Origin: Alphaproteobacteria bacterium
GTDB taxonomy: Bacteria > Pseudomonadota > Alphaproteobacteria > Rhizobiales > Aestuariivirgaceae
Direction of reading: 5' to 3'
DNA length: 16,477 bases
Assembly (NCBI GenBank): GCA_026400595.1
Contig: JAPLOT010000036.1
Span: forward strand, 1 to 16,477
Shown here: positions 13,703 to 16,477 of the stretch, one piece after another
Layout of the letters: each line of letters starts with the position of its first letter
Numbering within the stretch: position 1 is the stretch's first letter
Position numbers and translations under genes: made by a program
Notes under the pieces: generated by a model
What the model saw: only the letters and a program-made list of their open reading frames with translations
Told to the model about the DNA's origin: nothing
The model's database searches: none

Positions 13703-14338
13703 TCAGGCGGGCGGAAAGCGCCGCTTGAGGTCGGCGATCTGCTCCGGCGACAGATAGCGTGTCGGGCGGCCGTGGAGAAGCAGATAGAGTCGCGCCGTCT
13801 CTTCCAGCTCCTCGATCGCGTCGACCGCAGCCGACAGTGATGTTCCCGCGACGACGGGACCATGATTGGCCAGCAGCATGGCCGAGTGCTTTGCCGCCAG
13901 CCGCCCGACCGCCTCGCCCAGCGCCATGTCGCCCGGTGCGAAATAGGGTACCAGCGGCAGCTTGCCGACGCGCATGACGTAGTAGGCGGTGATCGGCGGC
14001 AACACGTCGTCATGGTCGATGCCGTGGAGACAGGAGACCGCGACCGAGTGGGTGGAATGAAGATGCACCACGGCGCCCGCCTTGTCGCGCTCGCGGTACA
14101 TGGCGAGGTGGAGGAAGCTCTCCTTGGTCGGTGCGTCGCCCGCGACGAGCTTGCCCGCGTCGTCGAGCTTCGACAGCTTCGCCGGGTCGAGGCGCCCGAG
14201 CGAGGAGCCGGTGGGAGTCATCAGCCAACCATCATCGATCCGTACACTGATGTTTCCGGAACTTCCGAAGGTCAGTCGCCGCTCGAACATGGAGCGGCCG
14301 ATCTCGGCGATGAATTCGCGGGACTGGGTTTCGTTCAC
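13703..14338 (-). CDS. otnC: 3-oxo-tetronate 4-phosphate decarboxylase (class II aldolase/adducin family)
   Basis: 211 residues. Class II aldolase fold with the zinc-binding set visible: H92 and H94 in VHLHSTHS, H159 in LLANHGPV, and the catalytic-type glutamate E73 in PTKESFLHLAMYRE. TFGSSGNIS (24-32) and TPTGSSLGRLDP (41-52) form the phosphate-binding part. In OtnC the enzyme decarboxylates 3-oxo-tetronate 4-phosphate to dihydroxyacetone phosphate and CO2. It starts at a GTG whose codon overlaps the otnK stop (GTGA, 14335-14338), with GGAGG in the otnK tail upstream, so it is translationally coupled. Direct neighbourhood to the OtnK kinase supports the function strongly; without that, fuculose- or ribulose-phosphate aldolase would be alternatives. 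Confidence 0.88.
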   Translation of the reverse strand: MNETQSREFIAEIGRSMFERRLTFGSSGNISVRIDDGWLMTPTGSSLGRLDPAKLSKLDDAGKLVAGDAPTKESFLHLAMYRERDKAGAVVHLHSTHSVAVSCLHGIDHDDVLPPITAYYVMRVGKLPLVPYFAPGDMALGEAVGRLAAKHSAMLLANHGPVVAGTSLSAAVDAIEELEETARLYLLLHGRPTRYLSPEQIADLKRRFPPA

Positions 14339-15594
14339 TTCAGGGCCTCCAGCGCTTCGGTGAAGAACTCGGGGCCGCCGAAATTGCCCGACTTGAGCGC
14401 GAGGGCAAGGCGGGGCTCGCCATAGGACAGCGTGGCGGGAACGCCGGGTGCGATCTGCGGGCCGATCTCGAGTGCCGTGACGCCAAGCGCCGAGACGACA
14501 GCGCCCGAGGTCTCGCCACCCGCCACCACGAGGCGGCGCACGCCGCGTGCGACCAGATCCCGGGCAATGGCCGCGATGGACTCTTCCACCAATGCGCCTG
14601 CCGCCTCCCGCCCGAGTACCGCCTGGGCGCGCGACACGGCCTCGGGCTCGGCGGTGGAGTGGATGAGGATCGGGCCTCTTTCCAATCGTGATGCGGCCCA
14701 GGCGAGGACCTCCGCGACAGCGGTGCCACGATCGGCGTGAAGGGACATGGGATCGAGCGCGAAGGCCGGCGCCCTGGCACGCATCGCTGCAACCTGCGCC
14801 AGGGTTGCGGCCGAGCAGCTGCCGGCCAGCACGGCGGCAAGGCCACCGGCCTTTGCAAGCGGCCTTGCGCCGTCCCGCTGCTTGAGCCTGCCGGTGCGGA
14901 CGAAGTTGGCGGGAAGCCCCAGTGCAACCCCGGAGCCCCCCGTCACCAGCGGCAGCGACATGCAGGCCGCGCCGATGTTCTCAAGGTCAACATCCGCCAC
15001 GGCATCGACGATGGCGTGGCGCACGCCCTCCGCCTGGAGGGCCGCGAAGCGATCGGCGATCGCCAGCGAACCGCGCTTCACCTCGGCATAAGAGACAAGG
15101 CCCACCTTGTGCGGCGTCTGGCGGCCCAGCACGCGCACCAGATTGGCATCGCGCATTGGCGTCAGCGGATGGTTGCGCATGCTGGAATCCGAGAGCAGTT
15201 CGTTGGCAACGAAGAGATGGCCCAGATAGATGGTGCGCTTGTTTTCGGGGAAGGCGGGGCAGGCGATGGTGAAGCCGGCGCCCAGTTCGTCGAGCAGCGC
15301 ATCGGCGACGGGGCCGATATTGCCTGCGTCGGTGGAATCGAAGGTCGAGCAGTATTTGAAGAAGATCTGTCTCGCCCCGTTCGCCTTGAGCCAGCGGCAG
15401 GCCGCGATCGACTGCGCCACCGCGTCAGCGGCCGGGATGGTGCGCGACTTCAGTGCCACCACGATGGCATCCGCCGCTGGTACATCGCCTCGCGGCAGAC
15501 CGATGGTCTGCACCGTGTGCATGCCGCGCCGCGTCAGCGTGTTGGCGAGATCCGTGGCGCCAGTGAAGTCGTCGGCGATGCAGCCCAGCAGCAC
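14335..15594 (-). CDS. otnK: 3-oxo-tetronate kinase (four-carbon acid sugar kinase, DUF1537 family)
   Basis: 419 residues, the usual length. The two-domain kinase phosphorylates a four-carbon 3-oxo-acid sugar with ATP. Seen: the N-terminal substrate motif IADDFTGATDLANTL (6-20), FKYCSTFDSTDAGNIGPVADAL, the PAFPENKRTIYLGHLFVANELL segment and DSSMRNHPLTPMRD, all typical of OtnK, and the C-terminal nucleotide-binding stretch VAGGETSGAVVSALG. Start: GTG at 15594, 3 bases after the stop of the lactonase-like gene; no good ribosome binding site, so translation likely depends on re-initiation from upstream. It is followed by otnC with a 4-base overlap. The related OiaK (3-oxo-isoapionate kinase) belongs to the same superfamily, and an apionate-lactonase-like neighbour makes this an alternative, but the sequence blocks look more like OtnK. 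Confidence 0.88.
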   Translation of the reverse strand: MLLGCIADDFTGATDLANTLTRRGMHTVQTIGLPRGDVPAADAIVVALKSRTIPAADAVAQSIAACRWLKANGARQIFFKYCSTFDSTDAGNIGPVADALLDELGAGFTIACPAFPENKRTIYLGHLFVANELLSDSSMRNHPLTPMRDANLVRVLGRQTPHKVGLVSYAEVKRGSLAIADRFAALQAEGVRHAIVDAVADVDLENIGAACMSLPLVTGGSGVALGLPANFVRTGRLKQRDGARPLAKAGGLAAVLAGSCSAATLAQVAAMRARAPAFALDPMSLHADRGTAVAEVLAWAASRLERGPILIHSTAEPEAVSRAQAVLGREAAGALVEESIAAIARDLVARGVRRLVVAGGETSGAVVSALGVTALEIGPQIAPGVPATLSYGEPRLALALKSGNFGGPEFFTEALEALK

Positions 15595-15597
15595 CGC

Positions 15598-16477
15598 TCA
15601 GGCCCAACGTATGCGCGCGACGGCATAGGGACCGAGTTCGATCCTGCCGAGTGACTTGACGGTCTTGCCTGGCTTGCCGAAGTGGTTGGCGGCTCGGGCC
15701 GCCGCAGTGAAGCTCGCGGCATCGAGCATGTGGATCTCGGCCGGGCCCTTGAAGCCCTGCAGCCGTGCCGTCTGCGTGCCGCCCGTGAGATTGGCGAGCC
15801 ACAGCGTGGTGCCGTCGCGCGTCTGGCCGGCCACGGCCTCGACCGCCGAGCTGTTGCTGGATGCCACATCGAGGCGCTTGGCGCCGCTCATGGCGGCAAG
15901 GCCTGCAAGCACATGATAGGCGGGATAGACCACTGCATTGCCACCGTCGAACCAGGGCTGCGCGTAGGATGTCTTCCGGTAGATGACGCCCTGCGGCCCG
16001 GTGGCCGCGCCGAGGGCAATGGCATCGAGACCGCCGCGTGCGGCCGCCGCCGCGAGCCCGAGACTCCAGGCCGCGGCGAAGAGGCCGCGCTGCCGCGGGT
16101 CCATGTCGGACAGGCAGACACGCCCGTTTCCGGGATTGCCGGCGACCGCCGCGCCATAGGGATTGTCGCGGCAGGGAATGCCGGAAGGCCCGAGGTGATA
16201 AGGCGTCCTTCCCATCATGTTGCGCGTCGAGGCGAAGATCGAGGGCAGCGACTCGAGCGTCTCCATCACCGAGATGTCGTCGGCGGCATGCACGACGGGA
16301 CAGACCGTGTGGGTGACGAAGTCGAAGACCCCGCGCGGCGCGGGCTAGCGGTTGAGCTCGGTGAAGTAGGAGAGCATGCCGCCGCCGAGCGACACGCCGG
16401 GGAAGTGCTTGCGGCAGGCCTCTGCCATCTCCTCATAAGTCGGTCCCCATGGGCGCGGTGTATTGGGCTGGAAGGAC
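15598..16477 (-). pseudogene. D-apionate lactonase-like protein, C-terminal part, interrupted by TAG and cut by window edge
   Basis: From the right edge the minus strand reads NTPRPWGPTYEEMAEACRKH, then GGGMLSYFTELNR followed by TAG (16347-16345), and continues in the same frame with APRGVFDFVTHTVCPVVHAA, DISVMETLESL, GPSGIPCRDNPYGAAVAGNP, DMDPRQRGLFAAAWSLGLAA and a beta-rich C-terminus (WLANLTGGTQTARLQGF) to TGA at 15598. The flow of the sequence across the stop shows one gene with a nonsense codon, not two. The TIM-barrel plus beta-domain pattern and the RDNPYGAA and DPRQRGL blocks recall the D-apionate lactonase (ApnL) family, which opens apionolactone in D-apiose catabolism; this assignment is from memory and moderate. 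The part after the stop could be made only by internal initiation (GTG at 16293). Position directly before otnK suggests a shared acid-sugar pathway. Confidence 0.6.

Overview
The window looks like chromosome of a high-G+C alphaproteobacterium, most probably in the Hyphomicrobiales (Rhizobiales). This rests on the dense, strongly GC-biased coding, the AGGAGA-type ribosome binding sites, and protein types typical of soil and rhizosphere members of that class: class III aminotransferases, HyuA/HyuB, guanidinobutyrase, OtnK/OtnC and amylosucrase. No RNA gene, IS element, integrase or CRISPR array is visible. No gap between genes exceeds about 175 bases.

Layout. (1) 1-440, minus: the 5' part of a class III aminotransferase, cut by the window edge. 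(2) 615-1152, plus: a ccdA/ccdB toxin-antitoxin module with its own promoter and palindromic operator. ccdA carries a one-base frameshift, while ccdB is open. (3) 1159-2460, minus: a GabT-like 4-aminobutyrate aminotransferase. (4) 2554-10900, plus: a run of five genes, namely an amidase-signature hydrolase, an acyl-CoA synthetase, the protein AMPylase SelO, and the HyuA and HyuB subunits of an ATP-dependent hydantoinase/oxoprolinase/lactamase. (5) 10893-12618, minus: an amylosucrase pseudogene that lost about 70 codons out of frame and keeps a LacI-type operator. (6) 12743-16477, minus: a tightly coupled run comprising a D-apionate-lactonase-like gene (broken by a TAG and cut by the window edge), otnK, otnC and a guanidinobutyrase/agmatinase.

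How the genes could work together. The ureohydrolase resembles guanidinobutyrase, which yields urea and 4-aminobutyrate; the GabT-like enzyme would turn 4-aminobutyrate into succinate semialdehyde, and the class III aminotransferase at the left edge could act on a related diamine or omega-amino acid. The plus-strand run reads as a possible route for an unknown cyclic amide: ATP-dependent ring opening (HyuAB), amide hydrolysis (amidase), then CoA activation of the acid. SelO is an unexplained passenger in it. OtnK and OtnC would convert a 3-oxo-tetronate to dihydroxyacetone phosphate and CO2.

The most notable observations are three genes broken by three different lesions (a one-base deletion in ccdA, an out-of-frame internal deletion in the amylosucrase, a nonsense codon in the lactonase-like gene), the compact ccd promoter/operator that overlaps its own start codon, paired LacI-type operators 96 bases apart before a dead gene, and a large nested inverted repeat between the amidase and the acyl-CoA synthetase.
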